Notes under the pieces: model-generated
Databases searched by the model: none
The model's input: only the letters and a program-made list of their open reading frames with translations
What the model was told of the DNA's origin: nothing
Translations under genes and position numbers: made by a program
Shown: in pieces, positions 17,951 to 25,511 of the stretch
Position numbering within the stretch: position 1 is the first letter of the stretch
Layout: every line of letters starts with the position of its first letter
IMG/VR virus record: IMGVR_UViG_3300010885_013813
Coordinates: 1-28,423 of that record
Length of the DNA stretch: 28,423 bases
Origin: a virus
Strand: one strand, 5' to 3'

Positions 17951-18256
17951 ATGCCGACTGTAACGATAACCCAACCAGCCATAATAACAGTTAGGGTTGG
18001 TGGTGGAATAATACCTAGAGTTACTGAAATAACCACCGTATCAACGTCACCACCAATAGTCAAAGTTGATAATGGCGCACAACAAAGAGTATCTTCTGTT
18101 AATTCGTCTATAAATTCATTAAGCCACCTAAGTGATGTTAATATGATTGGGGCCATAGATGGGTCTGTTGTTGTTTATCAAGCAAACACAAATAATTTTG
18201 TAGTAGAAACACTAACATCAGTTTTAAATACCATCGTGGATGGTGGAGCATTCTAA
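17951..18256 (+). CDS. Small hypothetical structural protein with DGGAF C-terminus
   Basis: 101 residues, starting two bases after the previous stop with no strong ribosome site, so translational coupling is likely. The N-terminal half is beta-rich (TVTITQPAIITVRVGGG). The C-terminal half has LSHLSDVNMIGAIDGSVVVY followed by QANTNNFVVETL, the 'L-x-x-LsDV... dGdvLvY... t-n-k-f-v' pattern common in phage fibre and collar proteins, and the chain ends VDGGAF. That ending is shared in type (DGG-x-F) with the products at 18269 and 19996. The precise function is unknown; virion association is inferred from the motif and the neighbourhood. Confidence 0.8.
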   Translation: MPTVTITQPAIITVRVGGGIIPRVTEITTVSTSPPIVKVDNGAQQRVSSVNSSINSLSHLSDVNMIGAIDGSVVVYQANTNNFVVETLTSVLNTIVDGGAF

Positions 18257-18268
18257 TAAGGAAAAACT

Positions 18269-19963
18269 ATGGCTAACACTAAAATACTAATAAAAAGATC
18301 GACAACCACAACCACACCAGCCACTAGTTCATTACAGGCGGGTGAACTCGCATATTCATATCTATCTAATACAGCATTCATTGGCAACTCTGATGGCATT
18401 GGCGTACTCAAGATTGGCGGAGCATCATACACAGCAGCTATAGATGCAGCAACAACGTCTAATACAGCATCAACAATAGTAAAACGAGACGTTAATGGTT
18501 CATTTTCAGGAAACCTAATTGGTAACGCCACTAGTTCATCTTCACTGAATGCCCCACAAAACTTCTCTATCTCTGGTGGCGACATAGCAGCAGCAACAGT
18601 AGCATTCTCCGGAAACAATGCAGTTGCACTTAATGCAAGTTTAAATGCTGTGCCTGGACTCACTGCTGGATCTGTCGGTTCATCGTCATCAATACCAGTA
18701 ATAGCATATGGTGCTAATGGTAGAATTCTTTCCGTATCATCTGCTTCTATTGGAACAGCAACAGTAACAGTATCAGGAAATACCGGAACAGATACATTCG
18801 GAAGTACATTAACATTTCAGGGCGGTGGTACTGGTATAACCACAATAGTATCGGGTGCGGTCGGTGCCCCAATAGTAACGATCAATACAGATAACACAGT
18901 ATTACGCGCTAATACTTCAGTTGGTACACAAATAATAAACTCAGAATTATCCATACCATCTAACAATGTATCTATTGGAGGCACATTAACGGTATCCAAC
19001 CTGAATGTTTCAGGTGCTATTATTCAAACTAACGCAACATCAACGATGAACGTTAACGACCCGATAATGTATCTTGCCGCTAATAATTCAGGGAATGCTG
19101 TTGATATAGGCATGGTTGGTCACTTTGTTGGGCAAGGTACTTCCACATATTCACACTACCAACATACAGGATTTGTTCGTGATTTTAATGATAACAAGTG
19201 GAAATTGTTCAGTAACGTATCATCAGAACCAACAACAACCGTCGTGTTTGATGCGACCACATTATATGATGTCATAAAAACTGGTGGACTTGACGCATCA
19301 GGTGGCAACATCACTTCAGCCAACTCAATTACAGCGGTATCGTTAGCATTAACAACAGCACTGCCGGTAGCTTCTGGTGGTATAGGTATTAACACATTAC
19401 CAGCAAATCAGATATTGCTAGGTTCTGGTACTAATGCAATTCAGGCTCTAGCTAACGTAACGGCGATATCAGCAACATCAATAACTAACAACCAAACGCT
19501 CTCAGCATTAACAACCGATACGTATGGTCGGGTATTAACATTCACAACGCAAGCAATTGGCGGATTAACTGTATCCCAAGGTGGCACAGGCAATACAGCA
19601 TTTACGGCAGGGTCTATTTTAGTAGGCAATGGCACCGGCGCATTATCTGTATTAGCAAATACAACATATACCGCAACAGGATCTGCCGCATATAACAACA
19701 CAATAACATCACTAACAGTTGATGCGTATGGACGACTAACCGCAGCAACATATTCAGCGATTTCTGGGTTAACTGTTACTCAAGGTGGTACCGGACTTAC
19801 TACTGCAACTACCAATGGAATTACATTTGGTAATGGTGCCAGTGCTATTGGTGTTACTGCCGCCGCAGGTACTGCTGACCAGACGTTTTCTACTCAAATA
19901 CTAACAGCAACTAATGCAGGTGTTCCTATTTGGGCATCGGCTCTCGATGGCGGCCAATTCTAG
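18269..19963 (+). CDS. Tail fibre-like protein with Mtd-type N-terminus and three 68-residue repeats
   Basis: 564 residues, with AAGGA before the ATG. Residues 1-~60 (MANTKILIKRST, LQAGELAYSYLS, DGIGVLKIGG) match the pattern of the Mtd N-terminal-like segment (IKRst...GELa...G.l.IG) used to plug fibres into baseplates. A middle block (~250-330) with DPIMYLAANNSGNAVDIGMV, QHTGFVRDFNDNKWKLFSNV and EPTTTVVFD is a widespread fibre module in marine phages. From residue 365 three copies of a 68-residue unit occur (PVASGGIG, TVSQGGTG, TVTQGGTG), the last ending GVPIWASALDGGQF. The GGTG module is also seen in the product at 11492. A trimeric appendage protein is inferred; the attachment partner is not visible. 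Confidence 0.88.
   Translation: MANTKILIKRSTTTTTPATSSLQAGELAYSYLSNTAFIGNSDGIGVLKIGGASYTAAIDAATTSNTASTIVKRDVNGSFSGNLIGNATSSSSLNAPQNFSISGGDIAAATVAFSGNNAVALNASLNAVPGLTAGSVGSSSSIPVIAYGANGRILSVSSASIGTATVTVSGNTGTDTFGSTLTFQGGGTGITTIVSGAVGAPIVTINTDNTVLRANTSVGTQIINSELSIPSNNVSIGGTLTVSNLNVSGAIIQTNATSTMNVNDPIMYLAANNSGNAVDIGMVGHFVGQGTSTYSHYQHTGFVRDFNDNKWKLFSNVSSEPTTTVVFDATTLYDVIKTGGLDASGGNITSANSITAVSLALTTALPVASGGIGINTLPANQILLGSGTNAIQALANVTAISATSITNNQTLSALTTDTYGRVLTFTTQAIGGLTVSQGGTGNTAFTAGSILVGNGTGALSVLANTTYTATGSAAYNNTITSLTVDAYGRLTAATYSAISGLTVTQGGTGLTTATTNGITFGNGASAIGVTAAAGTADQTFSTQILTATNAGVPIWASALDGGQF
19361..19960 (+). repeat. Three in-frame 204-base protein repeats
   Basis: Repeat units begin at 19361, 19565 and 19769, exactly 204 bases apart (68 codons). 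The last runs about 192 bases to the stop. Each has L-[TP]-V-x-x-GG-[TI]-G, then an L/I-x-x-GNG or GSG step and a Y/T-rich stretch with DxYGRxLT. They are diverged at the base level, so this is an old repeat in a fibre shaft rather than a recent slip. Confidence 0.85.
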
Positions 19964-19973
19964 GAACATATAT

Positions 19974-19997
19974 ATTTGATTTATAGGAATATCAAAT
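19974..19997 (+). promoter_or_regulatory. Possible small hairpin over the start of the gene at 19996
   Basis: ATTTGAT (19974-19980) and ATCAAAT (19991-19997) are perfect inverted complements. They enclose a 10-base loop that displays the ribosome-site bases TAGGA and place part of the start codon in the stem. The stem has one G-C pair, so stability is doubtful. Chance is possible in A+T-rich DNA. Confidence 0.3.
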
Positions 19998-20433
19998 GCC
20001 CGAAAAGTACATGAATTATTATGTTGAATTGTTGAGTGCTACCGTAAATGATATCGTTCTTAGAAACATCTCGCTCCAAGCAAATGCAAAGATTAGTGAT
20101 GACGTTATTGCTGAACAACAACAACATGTACAAAATGCAATAGAACAACAAAACACCATCAATGATCTCAATAGTCAAATATCCACAATGCAACAAAGCA
20201 TAACAGCGGTCGAAGAGTCCAAACATCAGCTAGCACATATAGACACATTCAGAAGTGAATTGATTAAAGCTAGAAAAGAAAATGATGATCTACATGACTA
20301 CTATGACAGACTAGTTACTGAGCTTAATAGTCAAATAACATACTTGGAATTAACACCTGCACAACGAAAGAAGATAAACAAAATAAATACGCACGAGTTA
20401 TCACCAATCGTAAAAGATGGCGGGGCGTTCTAA
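19996..20433 (+). CDS. Coiled-coil virion-associated protein with DGGAF C-terminus
   Basis: 145 residues. The N-terminus MPEKYMNYYVELLSATVND followed by VLRNISLQANAKISDDV is a signature I recognise in a family of coiled-coil proteins from T4-like marine phages. Residues ~40-120 are rich in Gln, Glu, Lys and Asn with heptad spacing and include QLAHIDTFRSELIKARKEND. The part after that has LNSQITYLELTPAQRKKINK, and the chain ends VKDGGAF. A TAGGA ribosome site at 19984-19988 precedes the ATG. Unlike its Gly/Thr-rich neighbours it is clearly helical, so it may be an assembly factor, clamp or trimerising partner for fibres. That role is inferred; the family's function is not known to me. Confidence 0.85.
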   Translation: MPEKYMNYYVELLSATVNDIVLRNISLQANAKISDDVIAEQQQHVQNAIEQQNTINDLNSQISTMQQSITAVEESKHQLAHIDTFRSELIKARKENDDLHDYYDRLVTELNSQITYLELTPAQRKKINKINTHELSPIVKDGGAF

Positions 20434-20436
20434 TAT

Positions 20437-21156
20437 ATGGCAAATACCTCAGTATTAATAAAAAGATCGTCAGTCACTGGAAGAACACCATCGTCTTTGG
20501 TTTTAGGGGAACTGGCGATAAACTATACCGATGGTAAATTGTTTTATAGTAATGGCACTAATGTATTATCAATATCCGGCGGAGGTTCATCATCAAGCTC
20601 CTTCTCTACTATTAGTGATGGCACGAACTTAATAGTAGCGACAACACCAACAAACACACTACTGATATCTGGGTCTAATGGCATTAGGGTATTGGGAGAT
20701 GGTACCGCAAAATCTATTACTATTGGGCTACCAGCACCAGGAGCATCTGGTAACGTACTGACATCAACAGGGAGTACATGGCAATCATCAGCCGTTAGTG
20801 GTGGAGGCGGATCTTCAACCGTAACAATCAGCCCAGCTTTTGTTGCAGCAACTTCAACGCTAACCCCAGCAGTAGGGACGACAGGTGCTCAGATATTAAC
20901 AGGAGTAACCACACAAAATCAACTTATTAACATACTGACACCAACAGGAACCCCACAAGAAGGACAGAAACTTGTAATTAGAATTAAAGATAGTGCACCA
21001 GCGGTAGGGTGGGGTATTATCTGGTCGGCGAGCTATACAGCAATTGGATGCTACTTACCGGGAATTACTGTACCAAGTAAAACAATGTATATAGGATGTA
21101 TGTATAATTCAGGAACAACAAGTTGGGATGTTGTATCTGTAACTATTGGATTTTAG
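20437..21156 (+). CDS. Short fibre protein with C-terminal cap (cassette copy 2, fibre gene)
   Basis: 239 residues, starting three bases after the previous stop. The N-terminus MANTSVLIKRSSVTGR with LVLGELAINYTDGKLFYSNG is the Mtd-like attachment segment, and the 14 bases TAATAAAAAGATCG are shared with the start of the gene at 18269. A short Gly/Ser linker follows. The last ~68 residues (EGQKLVIRIKD, WSASYTAIGCYLPG, MYIGCMYNSGTTSWDVVSVT, ending IGF) match the C-terminal cap of the 766-residue product at 11492, with most of the intervening shaft missing. It is therefore a minimal fibre: plug plus cap. It precedes the second MAARTLYWVGGTG adhesin just as the longer fibre precedes the first, which suggests that the two products of each pair work together. 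Confidence 0.88.
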   Translation: MANTSVLIKRSSVTGRTPSSLVLGELAINYTDGKLFYSNGTNVLSISGGGSSSSSFSTISDGTNLIVATTPTNTLLISGSNGIRVLGDGTAKSITIGLPAPGASGNVLTSTGSTWQSSAVSGGGGSSTVTISPAFVAATSTLTPAVGTTGAQILTGVTTQNQLINILTPTGTPQEGQKLVIRIKDSAPAVGWGIIWSASYTAIGCYLPGITVPSKTMYIGCMYNSGTTSWDVVSVTIGF

Positions 21157-21162
21157 TGAGGT

Positions 21163-21204
21163 AATATGGCAGCAAGAACATTATATTGGGTTGGTGGTAC
21201 CGGG
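21163..21204 (+). repeat. 42-base identical repeat, copy 2 (start of adhesin gene)
   Basis: Partner of 13802-13843. The identity ends at 21205, after which the two genes share only protein-level similarity (SWDLTTTHWS against TWDTTTTHWS). Confidence 0.95.
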
Positions 21205-24200
21205 TCTTGGGACCTCACCACGACACATTGGTCACTAAGTTCCGGTGGTGCTGGTGGGGTGGCAGCACCAACGACAACAGATTTTATAAATTTTGATATA
21301 AATTCTAACGGGATGGGTGGTGGCGCCACAGCATATACTGTAACCAGAACAGCAACAATAACACCAGTATCTGTTGATATGGATGAAAATATCACATTTG
21401 CCGGAACTTCAGGATTCTCGTTCGCATCAGGGGCAGATGGTATTCGTGTCGGACAAGCTACCCAAGCTGGACACATTCTTCCCGCTTATACAAATACCGG
21501 TACTATTGCAGTATTAGGACTCGGCACAAATGTATATGGGGGAGGGACGTTGTCAATAACAACATCCAATATACCAAGCTGCTCTGTCACATTTTCAGGA
21601 AACCTCTCGGTTATTGGTGGGGTAGGTATAACAACCACAGGAACTTTAACACAATCTAGTTCGGGCAGCACAAACAACTGCAACTATATGATATGCGGTA
21701 TTTATATACATTCAGGTGGGTTCAATAACTCTGGAGTAACGACAGTGTCTGGTGCATGTACACACACAGGGGGTGTCATTTACTGCTATTTAACGTGTGG
21801 TAGTTATATAGCAGCCAGCGGGAGTGGAACTCTTTTATCATCACAAACCATAATAACAGGATCTGGTATATCCGTAGTCACCATTAGCTCAACCACATGG
21901 AACACGAACATGGGGGCGGCTATACCAGGTGGTTTTGTGTTGGTTGGGGGGACGCCAATGCTGGTGAGTTTTTATTACACATATGCCGGAAATGTTGGAA
22001 CAAGGACTATAGTTTCAACGGCCACAAATGCGGTATGGACAAATCATTTTTTTGGAACGCCAGCAAACCCTGGCGGGGCAGCAGATACTATTGCATTTAG
22101 CGGAACTGTAGCTATGAAGTCCGGGGGTTTTGATTTTAGTGGATGTGGTATGATTACAGTTACAGGGACATGTGCATTCACTCTGGATAGCACTAATGCA
22201 CCAGGCAACGTTGTAGCAACAAGACCGATGAACTGGACACATAGTGGTGTCCTTACTTATTTAAATACGCTAACTGATGCGACCCCATTTAATAGTGGGA
22301 CAACACAGGGTGACTTTTGGTGCATTATACCAAACTCAATCATAGTTAATTTACCATCGTTTGTGAATAACGTGCAAATTATCGCACTCAACGTAAGGTC
22401 AACAGGACTACTAACATTAACGCAAGGACAAATATCAACCAATTATGGCGAATATTGCCAATTTGGTACTTTTATAGTAACATCTAATTCCAATTATAGA
22501 TGGATCGATTTTATGGCTTCGGGATTAACACTCACAGGAGCAGGACTTAATGCAAATATTGTTCCAGCAACTCAAACCAATTACGCAGTCACCAAGTCTT
22601 CCATTATAAATGTCGCTACCGGTGGTGCAGCAGCAACCACTATTACACCAGGAACCCAACAACTAACACAAAGTTTATTAGGGACCAGTTTAGTAGATAC
22701 ACTAACTATCCTTAATGATATTTTCACAATAATCCCACCAAACGCTAGAATTATCGATGCCACTAACTCCGATATAGGATATATAACAAGTATCATGAAT
22801 GGCTTTAACTGGTATTACCCATCATATCGGTTTGATTATGAATATGTCGGGGGAATGTCAAGAGCACAACAAACAATGGCGGCAGTGATGCCACTAACAG
22901 GGTCGTCCGATGGGACTAATTTGACCATAACAAGTCCTGGCTATATTGTAGCCGCAAACAATTTACTATTATCATCTACTCACACCCCCGTAGGCACTAT
23001 TACTGCTGGTGGACTAGTCAGTAGCTCAGTTTTAGTTAGTATATCATCAGCCATCGCGTCAGCAACACAAACAATGTATGAGGCTTTTCCAATTACTGCC
23101 ACATCTAATGCAACGTATTTGACTGTATTAACATCACCAAACGGTACTGTGAATTTCAAATCTGGACAGTATGTATATAACACAACATCTGGCACATTAG
23201 TTGGTACTATTATCAATAGTGGCAGCGCTTATATCAACCAAACAATAGCAATAAGTGGCGGCGTGAATAATGTAACGAGCATATCCGCAGCACTAATTAT
23301 ACAAACTCTGCCATTAGCAGCTGTGTCAGTTGGCTCTGCACTTAGTGTATCTGGAGCTGGTGCTACGTTAACCACCGGGCAACAAATAAAAGATACCGTT
23401 GGTAATCTTATCGGAACTATCCAATCAGGTGGAACAGGTACTACGTTCGCACTCAATGTTGGAGCATCAATAATTGGCTCATCAAATTTAAGAGCAATAT
23501 GCGCAGATTTCATCGGATCAACTATTGGTAAAATATATATACAAACGCCGGCACTTACTTATTTAGAGGCAGATTCCCCAGTAATGGATGCAAATTATAA
23601 TGTACTCGGCTATGTTTATTCACCAGGAGTACCATTATTATATTGGAATAACTTTTATATTACAACAATCCCATGTAGTGCTTCACCTGTCCTGTCATCA
23701 GCGTTTGCAAGTTCTTCTACATTAGCATTGTCTACTCTGCAATCATTGATAACCAAAGTGCCCACCACAATGCTGACATCTTCTAATTTTGATTGGAATG
23801 TGATGCCTAGTCAGTCATTTGTCGGCAAAGTAGTAACTACATTGACCGGAGCAACTAGCATAGCAACTAGCGCAAATACACGAGGAATAATTAATTCTAG
23901 TAATGTTATTGTTGGTGTGTTTGATACAACATCAACCGGCACATTGTCTGCGACACTAACATCGGCAATAGCAAATAGCACAACACAAACTTACACTGTA
24001 TGTGATGTGTTCCATGTCGTAAGTTCTTCCGGCAATAATATTACAATTAACGATACAACAACACACACTACCCTGGTGGCAGGAACCAAAATATATAACT
24101 CCGTTGGGCAGTATATAGCAAACATCATAAGTGGTAGCGGCACTAATTATATAATGAATGGACCATTCTACAGTGGGGGGTTTCCTATAGCGGCAGTACC

Positions 24201-25461
24201 CCCAATCGCAGTAACAACTAGTGGGATAATATCCGCAACTTTGAATATAATATCACCAGCTGGCGGTATTGTTGTACCGACAAATGCACAGGTTTATGAC
24301 TACTATAATACACATATAGGCACCATATCAGGTGCGGCATCGAGCACATCATTCCCATTGCTCCCATACTACCTACCATTAGATGAATCATATACCACAA
24401 GTGTCGGATATGATGCATATGATCCAATAACTACTGGACCAGCACAAACAAGACCAATACAACAAATGTCAGCTACTATCACAAATGCTTACACATTAAC
24501 AATTACCACAAGCAGCCAGCTTGGGTCTTTGAGTTTCAACAGATTCGTAGGTGCTCTTTCTGGACTAGCGACAGAATCATTTACGGTAAATGGGTCTTTG
24601 TCATTATGTAAAAATATGGGATGGTCAACTACTGGCACATTATATATGGCTAATGATAATAATACAAATTCTATATCTACCAATGGCACTACACTTGGTT
24701 GCCCGGTAGTTTTCAACACACCATTTAGCCAAGCATGGGGAACATGGGTAACTGTTGGAAACTTCACAACATCACAAATGGTAACACTATCTGGGGGGGA
24801 TTTAATTATATCCGGATTTACTTTTTCTTGCCCCACATTACAAATTACCGGATCTACTAGATGTAGTCTACAGTGGGGACAGGCATACTCAGTTACTGGA
24901 CAGAATACATCGATACTTAGTTTAACTGGTTCCGGTGTATGTTTAAGTACTCCTAGCACTAATTTTTCATCAATAGGTTTATGGGGGCAAATCAATTTAG
25001 ATAATAACACAACAACAACGAGAACAATTAATGGAGGTTCCGGAAACTATCCGGGGATACAAATAGGACCTACCGGCAGTATGACCAATTCAATAACCGT
25101 AATAAATGGTGGATCGTATCAAGACATTTGGTCACCAAAAATAGGCGCACACACCGTTCAGTTCACCGCAGGGACAACTTCATATTTTACTAAATGGAAT
25201 TTGTCGGGTACTTCCGGAAACCCGGTGACAATATCATCAACAACAGCATCTTATCATTATTTGGTTGGTATTGGTATGAATGAATGTAATGCTGACTATT
25301 TAAATATTTCGTGGAGTATCGCAATGTGGAATAATACGGGGGACCCAAGATATCATAAAACTTGGTTTGCAGGACCAGCCAACCATTCATCAAAAGATAT
25401 TAATACCAGTGGGTGGATACTCACTTACCCAAATAAAGGATCAATGTTGGATGTATTTTAA
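21166..25461 (+). CDS. Giant repeat-rich adhesin, MAARTLYWVGGTG family (cassette copy 2)
   Basis: 1431 residues, with GAGG before the ATG at 21157-21165. A paralogue of the product at 13805: the first 13 residues are identical, and both share in order a Y-T-Y-x-G-x-V-G-TR-I block (~265), long Gly/Thr/Ser beta-sequence, a FTAGTTSYFTKWNLSGTSGN type block with HYLVGIGM, and a final W-x-x-x-P-x-x-GSMLDVF (GWILTYPNKGSMLDVF). The last ~60 residues include the KTWFAGPANHS pattern common at adhesin ends. The middle (~525-1080) holds about eight copies of the ~50-residue Y-D/N-x-x-G-x-x-x-G-x-I repeat, against five in the other paralogue. There is no visible catalytic motif. A host-contact spike or fibre tip is inferred. 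Confidence 0.87.
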   Translation: MAARTLYWVGGTGSWDLTTTHWSLSSGGAGGVAAPTTTDFINFDINSNGMGGGATAYTVTRTATITPVSVDMDENITFAGTSGFSFASGADGIRVGQATQAGHILPAYTNTGTIAVLGLGTNVYGGGTLSITTSNIPSCSVTFSGNLSVIGGVGITTTGTLTQSSSGSTNNCNYMICGIYIHSGGFNNSGVTTVSGACTHTGGVIYCYLTCGSYIAASGSGTLLSSQTIITGSGISVVTISSTTWNTNMGAAIPGGFVLVGGTPMLVSFYYTYAGNVGTRTIVSTATNAVWTNHFFGTPANPGGAADTIAFSGTVAMKSGGFDFSGCGMITVTGTCAFTLDSTNAPGNVVATRPMNWTHSGVLTYLNTLTDATPFNSGTTQGDFWCIIPNSIIVNLPSFVNNVQIIALNVRSTGLLTLTQGQISTNYGEYCQFGTFIVTSNSNYRWIDFMASGLTLTGAGLNANIVPATQTNYAVTKSSIINVATGGAAATTITPGTQQLTQSLLGTSLVDTLTILNDIFTIIPPNARIIDATNSDIGYITSIMNGFNWYYPSYRFDYEYVGGMSRAQQTMAAVMPLTGSSDGTNLTITSPGYIVAANNLLLSSTHTPVGTITAGGLVSSSVLVSISSAIASATQTMYEAFPITATSNATYLTVLTSPNGTVNFKSGQYVYNTTSGTLVGTIINSGSAYINQTIAISGGVNNVTSISAALIIQTLPLAAVSVGSALSVSGAGATLTTGQQIKDTVGNLIGTIQSGGTGTTFALNVGASIIGSSNLRAICADFIGSTIGKIYIQTPALTYLEADSPVMDANYNVLGYVYSPGVPLLYWNNFYITTIPCSASPVLSSAFASSSTLALSTLQSLITKVPTTMLTSSNFDWNVMPSQSFVGKVVTTLTGATSIATSANTRGIINSSNVIVGVFDTTSTGTLSATLTSAIANSTTQTYTVCDVFHVVSSSGNNITINDTTTHTTLVAGTKIYNSVGQYIANIISGSGTNYIMNGPFYSGGFPIAAVPPIAVTTSGIISATLNIISPAGGIVVPTNAQVYDYYNTHIGTISGAASSTSFPLLPYYLPLDESYTTSVGYDAYDPITTGPAQTRPIQQMSATITNAYTLTITTSSQLGSLSFNRFVGALSGLATESFTVNGSLSLCKNMGWSTTGTLYMANDNNTNSISTNGTTLGCPVVFNTPFSQAWGTWVTVGNFTTSQMVTLSGGDLIISGFTFSCPTLQITGSTRCSLQWGQAYSVTGQNTSILSLTGSGVCLSTPSTNFSSIGLWGQINLDNNTTTTRTINGGSGNYPGIQIGPTGSMTNSITVINGGSYQDIWSPKIGAHTVQFTAGTTSYFTKWNLSGTSGNPVTISSTTASYHYLVGIGMNECNADYLNISWSIAMWNNTGDPRYHKTWFAGPANHSSKDINTSGWILTYPNKGSMLDVF
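22735..24410 (+). repeat. Eight-copy array of the ~50-residue repeat domain
   Basis: Approximate copies: 22735-22900 (NARIIDATNSDIGYITS), 22951-23090 (NNLLLSSTHTPVGTITAGG), 23153-23330 (GQYVYNTTSGTLVGTIINSG), 23371-23520 (GQQIKDTVGNLIGTIQSGG), 23566-23700 (DSPVMDANYNVLGYVYSPG), 23870-24010 (TRGIINSSNVIVGVFDTTS), 24073-24230 (GTKIYNSVGQYIANIISGS) and 24273-24410 (NAQVYDYYNTHIGTISGAA). They are near-contiguous here, with spacing of about 130-220 bases, whereas in the paralogue they are scattered in two groups. Confidence 0.65.
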
Positions 25462-25479
25462 TTGACAAGTATGATAATG

Positions 25480-25487
25480 CATAAATA
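25480..25487 (+). promoter_or_regulatory. Candidate late promoter upstream of gp13
   Basis: CATAAATA matches the T4 late -10 element TATAAATA at seven of eight bases. It lies in the 50-base gap between the adhesin gene and gp13, 25 bases before the ATG at 25512. A TTGACA at 25462-25467 is nearby, but no -10 box at proper distance completes a sigma-70 promoter. Confidence 0.45.
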
Positions 25488-25511
25488 GTACAATAACCTA
25501 AAGAGTTCAAT

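Noticed and set aside
13805-25461. Diversity-generating retroelement target, because Mtd-like plugs and Asn-rich adhesin ends are present
   Set aside because: No reverse transcriptase gene and no template/variable repeat pair differing at adenines is visible. The 42-base identity is at gene starts, not at a C-terminal variable site.
25462-25494. Sigma-70 promoter from TTGACA at 25462-25467
   Set aside because: The only plausible -10 (TACAAT at 25489-25494) is about 21 bases away, too far; the late-type motif in the same gap explains the site better.
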